This document shows positions 26,836 to 36,786 of a DNA stretch of 64,000 nt, piece by piece. Source of the DNA: Balneola sp. EhC07 (GTDB lineage Bacteria; Bacteroidota; Rhodothermia; Balneolales; Balneolaceae); assembly GCF_001650905.1 (NCBI RefSeq), contig NZ_LXYG01000012.1, positions 124,001-188,000 on the forward strand. The letters are read 5' to 3'. The notes below the pieces were generated by a model that ran no database searches, was not told the DNA's origin, and saw only the letters and a program-made list of their open reading frames with translations. The first letter of the stretch is position 1, and every line of letters starts with the position of its first letter. The position numbers were made by a program, and so were the translations under genes.

Positions 26836-26999
26836 CCGACCTTTAGAATTATTGGCGAGCCAAGAACGCAATGAAATCGACGGCTCCGAAGGAGCAATCA
26901 TTACACTCAGAATGATTCTTGAATGTGAACAATAAGAACGAAGACCTTTTGTAATGATTAGTCGATGCAATGGAGTTCGCGCCAATAATTCTTGTCGGG
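26836..26999. repeat. Long imperfect palindrome 1
   Basis: The outer arms AGAATTATTGGCG (from 26845) and CGCCAATAATTCT (to 26992) pair perfectly. Inner segments GCAATGAAATCGA and TCGATGCAATGG, and CAATCATTAC and GTAATGATTA, extend the pairing with interruptions. The whole could fold into one long hairpin of about 160 bases. Confidence 0.6.
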
Positions 27000-27158
27000 A
27001 GTTTTTGGTACTGGAGCCTGTGCTGAGGAAGCTCAGTATCGGTACAAAAGTACACATATCAAGTAAATGTACTCACGATCCTTAAGAAAGACCTCCTCTG
27101 TCTCCTCCTACAACAGGAGGAGGACTCGTTGATAAAAATTAGAATCAACTCGGGAATT

Positions 27159-27180
27159 CCCCTCCTTATCCAAGGAGGGG
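27159..27180. repeat. CCCCTCCTT hairpin
   Basis: The arms CCCCTCCTT / AAGGAGGGG pair perfectly around a 4-base loop. A related smaller stem TCCTCCT / AGGAGGA lies 50 bases upstream at 27103-27121. Confidence 0.6.
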
Positions 27181-27283
27181 CGAACTACTCAGAACCAAAG
27201 AATTTGTTTCGTAGCCGGGGAGGTCCGTTTCCAATGCATAGCATAGAGACCAGATAAAAAGACTTAACCTAGCACAAGAGCAC

Positions 27284-27309
27284 CTACTTTTGTCTTGATA
27301 CAAAAGTAG
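27284..27309. repeat. CTACTTTTGT hairpin
   Basis: The arms CTACTTTTGT and ACAAAAGTAG pair perfectly around a 6-base loop. It directly precedes long palindrome 2 and may belong to the same composite repeat. Confidence 0.6.
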
Positions 27310-27325
27310 CAAAAGATCAAGCCGA

Positions 27326-27474
27326 AGTATTTAAAACGGGTTCACTGATCCTGCGCTGAATAATCCTAAAGGTCTTCGTACATTCTGAGAAAATTTCTGA
27401 ACTCCTCACCGGAAAGGATTATTCCTGCTTCGCATCCGCATCCGGATCATGCTCTCTTTTCCGTCTTAAATACT
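27326..27474. repeat. Long imperfect palindrome 2
   Basis: The ends AGTATTTAAAACGG and CCGTCTTAAATACT pair with one mismatch. Inner segments TGATCC and GGATCA, and GAATAATCCT and AGGATTATTC, also pair. The unit could fold into a branched hairpin of about 150 bases. Confidence 0.6.
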
Positions 27475-27567
27475 AAGGGCGAATTTGTCTGGAGTTGTCA
27501 CTACTACAATGTCAACGAATTACCTAATATCTACAAACCTGAGATTACTTCCGAAGGATCTGCAAAA

Positions 27568-28380
27568 CTATTCAAATTCATATGCAAACAGATCATTATG
27601 CATGTACTCAAACCCCAACTCTTTTTTAATTCTGGTACTATCTACTAGTTTCTCATCAGATCCGCCTGAATCAAAAGACGGTATTTCCAGTCCTGATTTA
27701 TCTGCAAGTTTGGTATAGAGTTCTTCTTTGGTTGGATGATGATCGCTGCAAACATTAAAGATCTCGTTCTGGATTTTTTGGGATATACCAGAAATAGTAG
27801 CAGAGATAACATCTTCTCTGTGAACCAGATTTACCGGCGCATCACCATTTGAAATTCCTTCACGCCCTGCGAGATATTTAACGGGATGTCGGTCTGAGCC
27901 AAAAAGTCCGCCCAAACGAAGAATGACAGAGTCTGGAATTATTGTTTTTAGTTCGCCTTCAGCAGCCAGTATCACGTTATCACTTTCCGGATCAGGAAGG
28001 GCGTCTGTTTCCGTAACTATTCCCATCCTTTCTTTATAAGCGGAAGTGGAACTATACATGACCACTTGTTGGTTTGTTGAAGCAAGAAGTTTACTGAGTT
28101 TTTTGATGTGTTTTGGATACTGAGATCGTTGATCACCTCTTCCAGGGGAAATGGAAATGACGATTGCATCAACTTTGGGAAGATCAGTTTGGATGGTGTC
28201 TTCTTTTTCCAGATCAAAAATGATTGGTTCTATTCCTAAAGAGCGAAGGGAGGAAACTTTTTTAGCAGAACGAGTAGTTCCGAAAACTTTGATATTCTGC
28301 GAGATCAAAGTTGTTGCAAGCTTGGTTCCAATCCAACCACAACCAATAATTAATACAGAATCTAATTCAGCAGACTTCAT
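27568..28380 (-). CDS. NAD(P)-dependent epimerase-like protein (YeeZ type)
   Basis: This 270-residue protein has a Rossmann nucleotide-binding start (LIIGCGWIGTKLA) and a YeeZ-like short-chain dehydrogenase/reductase body with SSTSAYKER and LRLGGLFG. It probably acts on a nucleotide sugar or related substrate, but the reaction is unknown. It is divergent from hemH with 62 bases between the start codons. Its 3' end abuts the repeat-rich region, and a dispersed repeat fragment ends just beside its stop. Confidence 0.75.
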   Translation of the reverse strand: MKSAELDSVLIIGCGWIGTKLATTLISQNIKVFGTTRSAKKVSSLRSLGIEPIIFDLEKEDTIQTDLPKVDAIVISISPGRGDQRSQYPKHIKKLSKLLASTNQQVVMYSSTSAYKERMGIVTETDALPDPESDNVILAAEGELKTIIPDSVILRLGGLFGSDRHPVKYLAGREGISNGDAPVNLVHREDVISATISGISQKIQNEIFNVCSDHHPTKEELYTKLADKSGLEIPSFDSGGSDEKLVDSTRIKKELGFEYMHNDLFAYEFE

Positions 28381-28442
28381 AAAAAATTCACAAAAAAGTG
28401 AGTTATTAGTTAACTGTACATAAAGTAGATAAAATTTCAGGC

Positions 28443-29501
28443 ATGGCTAAATCAAAGACAGGAATATTTTTAGTGAATCTGGGTTCTCCGGATAGTTTTG
28501 AACCCGAAGATGTTAAGGTTTATCTGAGAGAATTTTTGATGGATAAGAGGGTAATTGATGCTCCCGAAATTATCAGAAAGATGATCGTAGAAGGATTTAT
28601 TCTCCCCAAACGACCGAAAGAATCAGGAGAAGCTTATGAGTTGATCTGGTGGGAAGACGGTTCTCCGTTGATCGTTATCACTGAGCAGGTGGAAGCAAAA
28701 CTGAAGCAAAGATTGGGCGATGATATTCCCGTTAGTATCGGAATGAGATACGGGAATCCATCTATCGAGGCAGGGATTGAAGATCTTCTAAAGCAAAATC
28801 CTGAACTTGAAACCGTATTTTTAGTTCCGCTGTATCCGCAATACGCGATGGCAACGTTTGAAACAGTGATTGAAAAAACCAAAGATGTTATTCTGGCTAA
28901 GTTTCCTCACTTACACACGGTAATAAAAGATCCATTCTTCAACGATCCGAAATACATCAAAGCGTTGGCGGAAAGCATGAAGCCGTATATCACTGACGAT
29001 ATTGACCATATACTTTTTTCTTATCACGGAGTGCCTGAGCGTCACATTAAGAAGAGAGATATCACCGGAGATCACTGCCTGAAATGCGAAAACTGTTGTG
29101 AAGTAAGTTCACCGGCTCATCAGTTTTGCTATCGGCATCAGGACCTTATGACCACAAAACAGGTTGTTGGATATCTGGATCTGGATGAGTCAAGGTACAG
29201 CACGGCTTTTCAATCAAAGTTAGGAGTTGATCCGTGGTTGTTACCGGCTACCGACAAAGAGCTTGAACGTCTTGGAAAAGAAGGAAAGAAGAAAGTAGCA
29301 GTAGTTTGTCCGGCTTTTGTATCGGATTGTATTGAAACTTTGGAAGAGATCGGTATCAGAGGAAAGGAAGATTTTATTGAAGCCGGTGGAGAAGATCTGG
29401 TTTTGATTCCGTGTATCAATGACAACGATCTTTGGATCGATGCTCTTGAAGACTGGAGCAGAAAAGCTCTGGAAATAGCTCCTGAGTTAGAACGCGTTTA
29501 A
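28443..29501 (+). CDS. hemH: Ferrochelatase
   Basis: This enzyme inserts Fe(II) into the porphyrin, the last step of protoheme synthesis, at the inner face of the membrane. The 352-residue protein begins with the family motif LVNLGSPDS. The metal-site histidine is H195 in SYHGVPERH, and the conserved glutamate is E298 in SDCIETLEE. A Cys-rich loop after the HGVPERH motif (C212, C215, C218, C219, C229) is present in the position seen in other Bacteroidota enzymes; whether it binds a cluster is not known. It is the first gene of the nine-gene heme cluster, and the next gene starts immediately after its stop. Confidence 0.96.
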   Translation: MAKSKTGIFLVNLGSPDSFEPEDVKVYLREFLMDKRVIDAPEIIRKMIVEGFILPKRPKESGEAYELIWWEDGSPLIVITEQVEAKLKQRLGDDIPVSIGMRYGNPSIEAGIEDLLKQNPELETVFLVPLYPQYAMATFETVIEKTKDVILAKFPHLHTVIKDPFFNDPKYIKALAESMKPYITDDIDHILFSYHGVPERHIKKRDITGDHCLKCENCCEVSSPAHQFCYRHQDLMTTKQVVGYLDLDESRYSTAFQSKLGVDPWLLPATDKELERLGKEGKKKVAVVCPAFVSDCIETLEEIGIRGKEDFIEAGGEDLVLIPCINDNDLWIDALEDWSRKALEIAPELERV

Positions 29502-30839
29502 ATGAGTACTTCTTCCTCAAATACTATTGCAGTACTTGGAGGAGGTATTTCAGGTTTGTCAGCAGCCTGGTATTTGAAAAAGAAAGGCTTTGAAGTAACT
29601 CTTTTTGAAGCTCAGAAAGATACGGGTGGTGTAATTCGATCTGTTTCAAATCAATATTCTGTTTTTGATTTTGGACCTAACACCATTCGTGATAAAACAG
29701 GATCTGTTTCTGAAATGATTGCAGATCTGAGTCTTGAAGACGAAGTACTTTCTATGTCTGAAGGTTCAAAAACCAGATTTATCGTTAAGAACGGAGAACT
29801 GAAAAAGATAAAGCAGAATCCGATTTCTTTTCTGTTTTCTGATGTGCTTAGTTGGAAAGGGAAGAAAGAGCTTTTTTCCGAGCCAATCAGGAAATCATTG
29901 AACTCTGATGCCGACGAAAGTATCGGTTCTTTTCTGGAAAGACGAATCGGTAAGGAAGCTGTCGATTATCTTGCGGATCCTTTTTTCTCCGGAATTTATG
30001 CAGGTGATATTTATTCGCTCAGCAAAAATAAATTGATCGGTAAACTGTCTGATTTTGAACAGGAATATGGTTCGATCAGCAAAGGATTTCTTAAATCCCG
30101 AAAAAAGAAATCATCTTTTAAACCTAAAATGATCTCTTTCAAAAAGGGAGTTCAACAATTAACCGATAAGCTAACCGAACGTTTTGAAAATTCAATTCTT
30201 CATGAAGAAGTAAAAAGCCTTCATGTTCAGCAAAGAAACTTCAAAGTAACTACCGCTGATCACGAATATATTTTTGATAAGGTTGTAAGCTGTCTTCCCG
30301 CCTATGTTTTGAAAGAAGTATTGAAAATAGATGATCAGAAATTGGAAAACAGTTTGTTAGAAATCGACTATTCACCGATGCTTTCAACCCAACTGGTGTT
30401 TAAAAAAGAAGATCTGAATCTGCCTGAAAACGGATTTGGGTTATTGGTTCCGAGAAGAGAAAACATCCGATTACTTGGCGCGATTTGGAAATCAAACATC
30501 TTCCCTGACCAAACAGAAGACGAATATGTGCATGTAAACCTGATGACAGGTGGTTCACACGATATAAAAGTGATCAATCAGGATATCAGTGATATTGAGA
30601 AGGAAGTTATTGAAGAGTTTTCAGCAATCATGAATGTGAAAGGCGATGCTGAAATGGTTTTTTCAAAATTATGGAAAAAAGCTATTCCTCAATTTCATGT
30701 AGGCTTTGCATCAGTAGAGGAATCAATGGACCGATTTCAGCAAGAAAATGAAGGGTTTTATATCGGAGGAAATTTCCGTTGGGGAGTTTCTGTCTCTGAC
30801 TGTGTGGACGGAGCGAAAAATTTATCTGAATTCATATAA
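29502..30839 (+). CDS. hemY: Protoporphyrinogen/coproporphyrinogen oxidase, HemY type
   Basis: This 445-residue FAD enzyme oxidises a porphyrinogen to the porphyrin using oxygen. The dinucleotide-binding motif LGGGISGLSAAW is at about 12-23, followed by an EAQKDTGGVI segment, and the C-terminus has the FAD-contacting GGNFRWGVSVSDC region. It starts on the base after the hemH stop. Because hemF and a terminal ferrochelatase are present, the protoporphyrin-dependent route is more likely than the coproporphyrin route, so protoporphyrinogen is the probable substrate. Confidence 0.93.
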   Translation: MSTSSSNTIAVLGGGISGLSAAWYLKKKGFEVTLFEAQKDTGGVIRSVSNQYSVFDFGPNTIRDKTGSVSEMIADLSLEDEVLSMSEGSKTRFIVKNGELKKIKQNPISFLFSDVLSWKGKKELFSEPIRKSLNSDADESIGSFLERRIGKEAVDYLADPFFSGIYAGDIYSLSKNKLIGKLSDFEQEYGSISKGFLKSRKKKSSFKPKMISFKKGVQQLTDKLTERFENSILHEEVKSLHVQQRNFKVTTADHEYIFDKVVSCLPAYVLKEVLKIDDQKLENSLLEIDYSPMLSTQLVFKKEDLNLPENGFGLLVPRRENIRLLGAIWKSNIFPDQTEDEYVHVNLMTGGSHDIKVINQDISDIEKEVIEEFSAIMNVKGDAEMVFSKLWKKAIPQFHVGFASVEESMDRFQQENEGFYIGGNFRWGVSVSDCVDGAKNLSEFI

Positions 30840-30898
30840 TCTTCACATTCAGGTCTTATTTTAGCGTGAATTTGGTCCAAACTATTTTTTAAGCAAAT

Positions 30899-32077
30899 AT
30901 GAGATTTTCAGCAATAGGTATTTCTCACTGGAAAAGTGAGGTTTCTATTCGTGAGTTATTCTTTATTGATAAACAAAGACGTGAATTTCTGGAGTTCAAT
31001 ACCAGAAATATTCCGGGTGGTGTCATTATTCTGGATACCTGTAATCGAACAGAGCTTTATGCGTTTTGCGATCCCGATGTGCTCGTTTCAGCATTATGTA
31101 AGGCTACAAATACAGATGCCGACTTTTTCAGCAAACACGGATACAGCTATTCTGAAGAAGAAGCATATCAGCACTTGTTTAAAGTGGGAGTTGGTATGGA
31201 TTCACAAGTTCTTGGTGATGTTCAGATTATCCAACAACTAAAAAAAGCTTACAAAGAATCTAAAAAGAATCTTTCAGGTGAATTCCACCAGTTGATGCAA
31301 TCCGTTTTTAAAGCTCATAAAAGAGTGCGTACTGAAACTGATTTTGGTAGAGGAATGGCTTCGGTTGGATTCGTTGCCACTCAATTAGCATTAGATCATT
31401 TCAAAGACCTGAGCAATGTCAATATTTTGTTGCTGGGCGCAGGGAAGATGGGTAAAGTGACCTGTAAAAACCTGGTCTCAAACGGAGCTGAGCATATTTC
31501 GGTGATCAACAGAACCATCGAGCGGGCTCAAAGTCTGGCCTCCTCATTCGATATAAAAGCTCACACTTTTGATGAACTGGAATCTGTAGTTGCAAATTCG
31601 GATCTGATCATAACTGCAACAGGTGCGACTTCCCCGATCCTGAAAAAAGAGCATTTTCCTGAAGATGGAAAAGCGCGTTTAATATTTGACCTGAGTGTGC
31701 CGAGAAATGTAGAAGAAAGTGTTTCTCAAATAGAGAATGTAACTTTGGTTGATATGGATTCTATACATCTCGCAAATAAAGAAGCGATTGAGAATCGTAA
31801 GAAGTCAATTCCTGCGGTAGAAAAAATTATTGCCAAGGAATTAGATCAATATGAACATTCGATCGAGCGAAATAATTACATTCTACCAAGGATCAAAGAG
31901 ATCGATCATCACTTGAGTTCCATTACAGACCACGAACTAGATCGCATCAAAAATAAAGTAGATGGAGAAGCTTTTGAGGTCATCGAAAAACTTACGGGAC
32001 GGATCAAGAAAAAAGTAATGGCGATTCATATCAATCGAATTGAGAATGAATTAGAGGAGCTTCGAAATGAAGCTTAA
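30899..32077 (+). CDS. hemA: Glutamyl-tRNA reductase
   Basis: This NADPH enzyme reduces glutamyl-tRNA to glutamate-1-semialdehyde, the first committed step of the C5 pathway. The catalytic cysteine is C48 in LDTCNRTELYAF. The conserved GMDSQVLGDVQIIQQLK segment and a Rossmann motif (LLLGAGKMG) follow. The C-terminal helical dimerisation domain is complete at 392 residues in total. It overlaps hemC by 11 bases. Confidence 0.97.
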   Translation: MRFSAIGISHWKSEVSIRELFFIDKQRREFLEFNTRNIPGGVIILDTCNRTELYAFCDPDVLVSALCKATNTDADFFSKHGYSYSEEEAYQHLFKVGVGMDSQVLGDVQIIQQLKKAYKESKKNLSGEFHQLMQSVFKAHKRVRTETDFGRGMASVGFVATQLALDHFKDLSNVNILLLGAGKMGKVTCKNLVSNGAEHISVINRTIERAQSLASSFDIKAHTFDELESVVANSDLIITATGATSPILKKEHFPEDGKARLIFDLSVPRNVEESVSQIENVTLVDMDSIHLANKEAIENRKKSIPAVEKIIAKELDQYEHSIERNNYILPRIKEIDHHLSSITDHELDRIKNKVDGEAFEVIEKLTGRIKKKVMAIHINRIENELEELRNEA

Positions 32078-32960
32078 AATAGGCACACGCAGAAGTAAGC
32101 TTGCACTTTGGCAATCAAATCTGGTTGCTAAAAAACTAAACGCCCTCGATGTTCAAACCGAGCTTGTTGAGATAGAATCGTTTGGTGACAAGGAACAAGA
32201 TCTCCCACTTCATAAACTGGGCGACAAAGGTGTATTCACAAAAGCACTGGATGACGCTTTATTAGATGGTAAAATAGATCTCGCAGTGCATTCACTAAAG
32301 GATGTTCCAACAATTTTTGAAGATGGATTACAGCTAAACGCAGTGCTTGAAAGAGCAAATCCTATTGATGTACTTGTTGAGCCATTGAACTACGAGAAGG
32401 GAAATGCGTCTAGAACCATTGCTACCGGAAGTATAAGAAGATCAGCATTCTGGAAGAACAAATATCCTGAAGATGAAGTTGTTGATCTTCGTGGAAATGT
32501 GCCCACAAGATTAAATAAAGTTGATACTCTTGGTTGGGATGGAGCTATTTTTGCTCACGCCGGTTTGGAAAGGTTGGGATTAGGTGAGAGAATCAGCAAA
32601 GAATTACCGTGGATGATATCTGCGCCTTCTCAAGGAGCGATAGGTATAGTTTCTAAAGAAGACTTTAAATATTCTGAAATTGTATCTGTGCTGAATGATG
32701 ACAACACCAGAATTTGTGTAGATATAGAACGAGCGTTTTTAAGGACACTAGATGCAGGTTGTTCATCACCTGTAGGAGCTTTAGCTGAAGTGAAAGGCGA
32801 TACACTGTTTTTTAAAGGAGCAGTTTTGTCCGTTGATGGAAAGCAAAGGGTGGATATTCAGGAAGAGATCGAATTAAGAAATGCGAATGAAACTCTGGGA
32901 GCAGAATTCGCAAAAAAAGTAATCAACGAAGGTGCAGCTGATCTTCTTAATGGTAACTGA
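32067..32960 (+). CDS. hemC: Hydroxymethylbilane synthase (porphobilinogen deaminase)
   Basis: This enzyme joins four porphobilinogen units into hydroxymethylbilane. The cysteine that carries the dipyrromethane cofactor is C232 in LDAGCSSPVGA. Other family motifs are VHSLKDVPT and TGSIRRSAF, and the length of 297 residues is typical. It lies between hemA (11-base overlap) and hemD (11-base gap). Confidence 0.97.
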   Translation: MKLKIGTRRSKLALWQSNLVAKKLNALDVQTELVEIESFGDKEQDLPLHKLGDKGVFTKALDDALLDGKIDLAVHSLKDVPTIFEDGLQLNAVLERANPIDVLVEPLNYEKGNASRTIATGSIRRSAFWKNKYPEDEVVDLRGNVPTRLNKVDTLGWDGAIFAHAGLERLGLGERISKELPWMISAPSQGAIGIVSKEDFKYSEIVSVLNDDNTRICVDIERAFLRTLDAGCSSPVGALAEVKGDTLFFKGAVLSVDGKQRVDIQEEIELRNANETLGAEFAKKVINEGAADLLNGN

Positions 32961-32971
32961 GATCAGATGCC

Positions 32972-33664
32972 ATGCCAAAGATCCTTTTTACACATAAAAT
33001 CAAAGCGAAACACCTTGATGAATTAAAGCGCGCTAAATTCGAGTTCGCTCATATTCCTTTCATAGATGTTCAGATAAAGGACTTTGATACAGAAAAAGTC
33101 AAAGAGATAAAATCTGATGCTTGGGTGTTTACGAGTAAAAAAGCAGTAAAATCGGTAGGCAAAAAGCTGGAAGAGCTGGAAATCCCGGAATTCGTTTTTG
33201 CAGTGGGTTCGTCAACTTCAGAAAAGTTAGACGAACTTGGAATTAAGGCTTTGGTTCCTAAAAATTTTACAACAGAAAGTTTAGCTCATGAAATTGCGAA
33301 ACATCCGGTAAAGAATGTGATCCATTTTTGCGGGAACTTGAGCGATTCAGAACTTGGGGATCTATTACAAAAGGAAGGATGTTTGGTTAAAAAGCTCGAA
33401 GTCTATGAGACTTTATTAACACCAACAACTGTAGATCTTTCAGAGTTTGACGCGGTGGTTTTTTTAAGCCCAAGCGCATTTAATTCCTTCTGTAAAACCA
33501 ATGATCCAAAAAAATTGAAAACGGTATTTTGCATCGGAAGCACTACAGCGGAAGCCGTTAAAAAATCATACGAACGACTAATTGTTACGCCGGATAATTT
33601 CACATTTGCTGATCTGGTGGAAACTATAAATCAAAAATATAAGAATGTCATTTCCCGAACTTAA
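32972..33664 (+). CDS. hemD: Uroporphyrinogen-III synthase
   Basis: This 230-residue protein has the two-lobe HemD pattern: TSKKAVKSV in the first half and FLSPSAFNSF with an IGSTTAEAVKK segment in the second. It would close and invert hydroxymethylbilane to uroporphyrinogen III. HemD is poorly conserved, so position between hemC and hemE strengthens the call. Its 3' end overlaps hemE by 20 bases in another frame. Confidence 0.9.
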   Translation: MPKILFTHKIKAKHLDELKRAKFEFAHIPFIDVQIKDFDTEKVKEIKSDAWVFTSKKAVKSVGKKLEELEIPEFVFAVGSSTSEKLDELGIKALVPKNFTTESLAHEIAKHPVKNVIHFCGNLSDSELGDLLQKEGCLVKKLEVYETLLTPTTVDLSEFDAVVFLSPSAFNSFCKTNDPKKLKTVFCIGSTTAEAVKKSYERLIVTPDNFTFADLVETINQKYKNVISRT

Positions 33665-34676
33665 AAACACTTTATTTCTGGATACTTTAGCCGGAAAGGA
33701 AACTCCCAGACCTCCGGTTTGGATGATGCGTCAGGCTGGAAGATATTTGCCGGAATACATGGCTATAAAGGAGAAGTACAGCTTTTTTGAAAGAGTAAAA
33801 ACTCCTGAATTGGCAAGTGAAATTACCATTCAGCCAATCGATATTGTTGGGACAGACGCTGCAATTTTGTTTTCGGATATTCTGGTACTGATCGAATGTC
33901 TGGATATTGAAGTACAACTAAAGCCTGGATTCGGACCATATTTACCGGATCCGGTTCGTACTGCAGAACGAGTTGAGCAGATAAAGATCATTCCTGCGGA
34001 AGAACAACTTAGCTACGTGTACGATGCACTGACTTTAACACGGAAGGAATTAGACGGCAGAGTTCCGCTGATAGGATTTGCTGGTGCTCCGTGGACATTG
34101 TTCTGTTATTTGGTTGAAGGTCAGGGTTCTAAAACTTTTTCTACAGCAAAATCATTTTTGTTTTCACAGCCAAAAGCAGGGAAAAAGCTACTGGAAATGA
34201 TGACAAAAATAACGATCAACTATCTTCATCAGCAGGTAAAAGCGGGAGCGCAGGCATTACAGATATTTGAATCCTGGGCAGCTGCTTTAGGACCGGATGA
34301 TTTCAAGGAATACGCGCTTCCATGTTTGAAGGCTATTGCAGCAGAAGATTATGGCGTTCCGTTGATCATGTTTTGTAAAGATGCGGAATGGGCGTACTCT
34401 GAGTTCAGCGAACTTAATGTAACCGGGCTGGGAATCGGCTGGGGATGCACTCCTGAAAAAGCTCGTGAGTTTGCCAATGGAATAGTAGTTCAAGGGAACT
34501 TCGATCCTTCAAAATTGCTGTGTGATCCTGAAGTCATTCAAAGAGAAGCGACTGAAATGATCAACAGATTCGGTCCTCAACATTATGTTGCAAATCTTGG
34601 CCACGGAATACTTCCAAATGTTCCTGTTGAAAACGCAAAAGCATTTGTAGACGCAGTGAAAAATTACAGATCATAA
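33645..34676 (+). CDS. hemE: Uroporphyrinogen decarboxylase
   Basis: This 343-residue enzyme removes four carboxyl groups from uroporphyrinogen III. The hallmark RPPVWMMRQAGRYLPEY lies near the start, with LFSDILVL and GFAGAPWTLFCYL further on, and NLGHGILPNVP near the end. The start overlaps hemD by 20 bases; it is supported by the usual spacing from Met to the RQAGRY motif. Its stop shares one base with the hemF start. Confidence 0.97.
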   Translation: MSFPELKNTLFLDTLAGKETPRPPVWMMRQAGRYLPEYMAIKEKYSFFERVKTPELASEITIQPIDIVGTDAAILFSDILVLIECLDIEVQLKPGFGPYLPDPVRTAERVEQIKIIPAEEQLSYVYDALTLTRKELDGRVPLIGFAGAPWTLFCYLVEGQGSKTFSTAKSFLFSQPKAGKKLLEMMTKITINYLHQQVKAGAQALQIFESWAAALGPDDFKEYALPCLKAIAAEDYGVPLIMFCKDAEWAYSEFSELNVTGLGIGWGCTPEKAREFANGIVVQGNFDPSKLLCDPEVIQREATEMINRFGPQHYVANLGHGILPNVPVENAKAFVDAVKNYRS

Positions 34677-35605
34677 TGAGCAATTTGGTTTCAAAAAAAG
34701 AGGAGTTCATTAAATTTGTTTCTGATGTTCAGGAGCACATCTGCGAAAAAGTGGAAGCCATCGATGGAACAGCTAAATTTCAAATTGATGACTGGACCAG
34801 AGACGGATTTGGATATGGAAGCACCAGAGTTATAAGCGATGGTGCAGTAATTGAGAAAGGAGGAGTAAATTATTCCGTTGTGGGCGGAGAGCTTCCCAAA
34901 GCACTACAGGAAAAGTTTGAAGTGGATGAAGCCAGTTTTTTTGCTTCCGGAATTTCATTGGTTCTGCATCCTCAAAACCCATTTGCTCCAACGGTACATG
35001 CTAATTACAGATACTTTGAACTGTACGATCGTGAATCTGAGACGCTGAAAGATCTTTGGTTTGGCGGGGGAGCTGATATGACTCCTTACTATTTGTTTGA
35101 TGAAGACGCTGTTCACTTTCATAAAACACATAAAGATATTTGTGATCAATTTGATGAGAGTTTCTATCCTAAATTCAAAGAAGAGTGTGATAACTACTTT
35201 CTGAATCATCACAGAGAAGAATCCAGAGGAATCGGCGGGATCTTTTTTGATTATATGCGTCCGACGGAAGAGATGTCGTCTCATGATCTATTTGAGTTTG
35301 CTAAAACAGCAGGGTTCGGTTTTACGGATGCTTATCTTTCGATCCTGAAGCGAAGAAAAGATATGGAATTTACTGAGGATCAGCGATATTGGCAGGAAAT
35401 ACGACGTGGCCGATATGTGGAATTCAATTTGATTCACGACAGAGGTACACTTTTTGGTCTTAAAACAAAAGGACGTATTGAATCTATCCTGATGAGTTTA
35501 CCGCCAAGAGTGCGTTGGGATTATAATTTCACTCCCGAAGAAGGTTCAGAAGAAGAACGATTATTGGAACGACTGAAAAACCCTGTTGATTGGCTGAGCA
35601 AGTAG
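34676..35605 (+). CDS. hemF: Coproporphyrinogen-III oxidase, oxygen-dependent
   Basis: This 309-residue enzyme converts coproporphyrinogen III to protoporphyrinogen IX with molecular oxygen. Family motifs include HPQNPFAPTVHANYRYFE, WFGGGADMTPYY, GIGGIFFDY and LPPRVRWDYNF. Its presence implies aerobic growth; no oxygen-independent hemN is in the window. It is coupled to hemE by a TAATG overlap. The last base of its stop codon is also the first base of a dispersed hairpin repeat. Confidence 0.97.
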   Translation: MSNLVSKKEEFIKFVSDVQEHICEKVEAIDGTAKFQIDDWTRDGFGYGSTRVISDGAVIEKGGVNYSVVGGELPKALQEKFEVDEASFFASGISLVLHPQNPFAPTVHANYRYFELYDRESETLKDLWFGGGADMTPYYLFDEDAVHFHKTHKDICDQFDESFYPKFKEECDNYFLNHHREESRGIGGIFFDYMRPTEEMSSHDLFEFAKTAGFGFTDAYLSILKRRKDMEFTEDQRYWQEIRRGRYVEFNLIHDRGTLFGLKTKGRIESILMSLPPRVRWDYNFTPEEGSEEERLLERLKNPVDWLSK

Positions 35606-35681
35606 TCATTCCGCGGCGCATGTCTGGAATCTGGATGTGCTTCACATGTGAGATCCAGATTCCTGCCTTCTCAGGAATGAC
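35605..35681. repeat. 77-bp dispersed hairpin repeat in the heme cluster
   Basis: The terminal arms GTCATTCC / GGAATGAC (35605-35612, 35674-35681) and the inner arms GGAATCTGGAT / ATCCAGATTCC (35626-35636, 35653-35663) pair perfectly. The unit fills most of the hemF-hemB gap and begins inside the hemF stop codon. Confidence 0.75.
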
Positions 35682-35719
35682 TTGGTGAAAGAAATAGCAA
35701 GAATATTATATTGGACTGA

Positions 35720-36727
<1,008 letters not shown>

Positions 36728-36742
36728 TTTTGAAAAGTAGGA

Positions 36743-36757
36743 GCGTATCGCATACGC
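36743..36757. repeat. GCGTATCGCATACGC mini-palindrome
   Basis: The 6-base arms GCGTAT / ATACGC flank a 3-base centre between hemB and hemL. The context GTAGGAGCG... looks like part of a dispersed repeat rather than an operator. Confidence 0.4.
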
Positions 36758-36786
36758 TTTAATGAAAACAGAGTATATATTTACCC

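Larger units (their letters stand above)
26623..27567. repeat. Gene-free repeat-rich intergenic region
   Basis: About 945 bases hold no credible gene; the short open frames here have no family signature and no signal. The region is a mosaic of hairpin repeats. These are a GTCATTTCGACC-type unit at about 26683-26758, a long imperfect palindrome at 26836-26999, small perfect hairpins at 27103-27121, 27159-27180 and 27284-27309, and a second long palindrome at 27326-27474. A shared TTCCGAAGGATCTGCA fragment follows at 27547-27564. Confidence 0.65.

Noticed and set aside
26797-27057. Short open frames in the gene-free region (up to 86 codons)
   Set aside because: They run through the arms of a palindrome and have no signal peptide, motif or ribosome-binding site.
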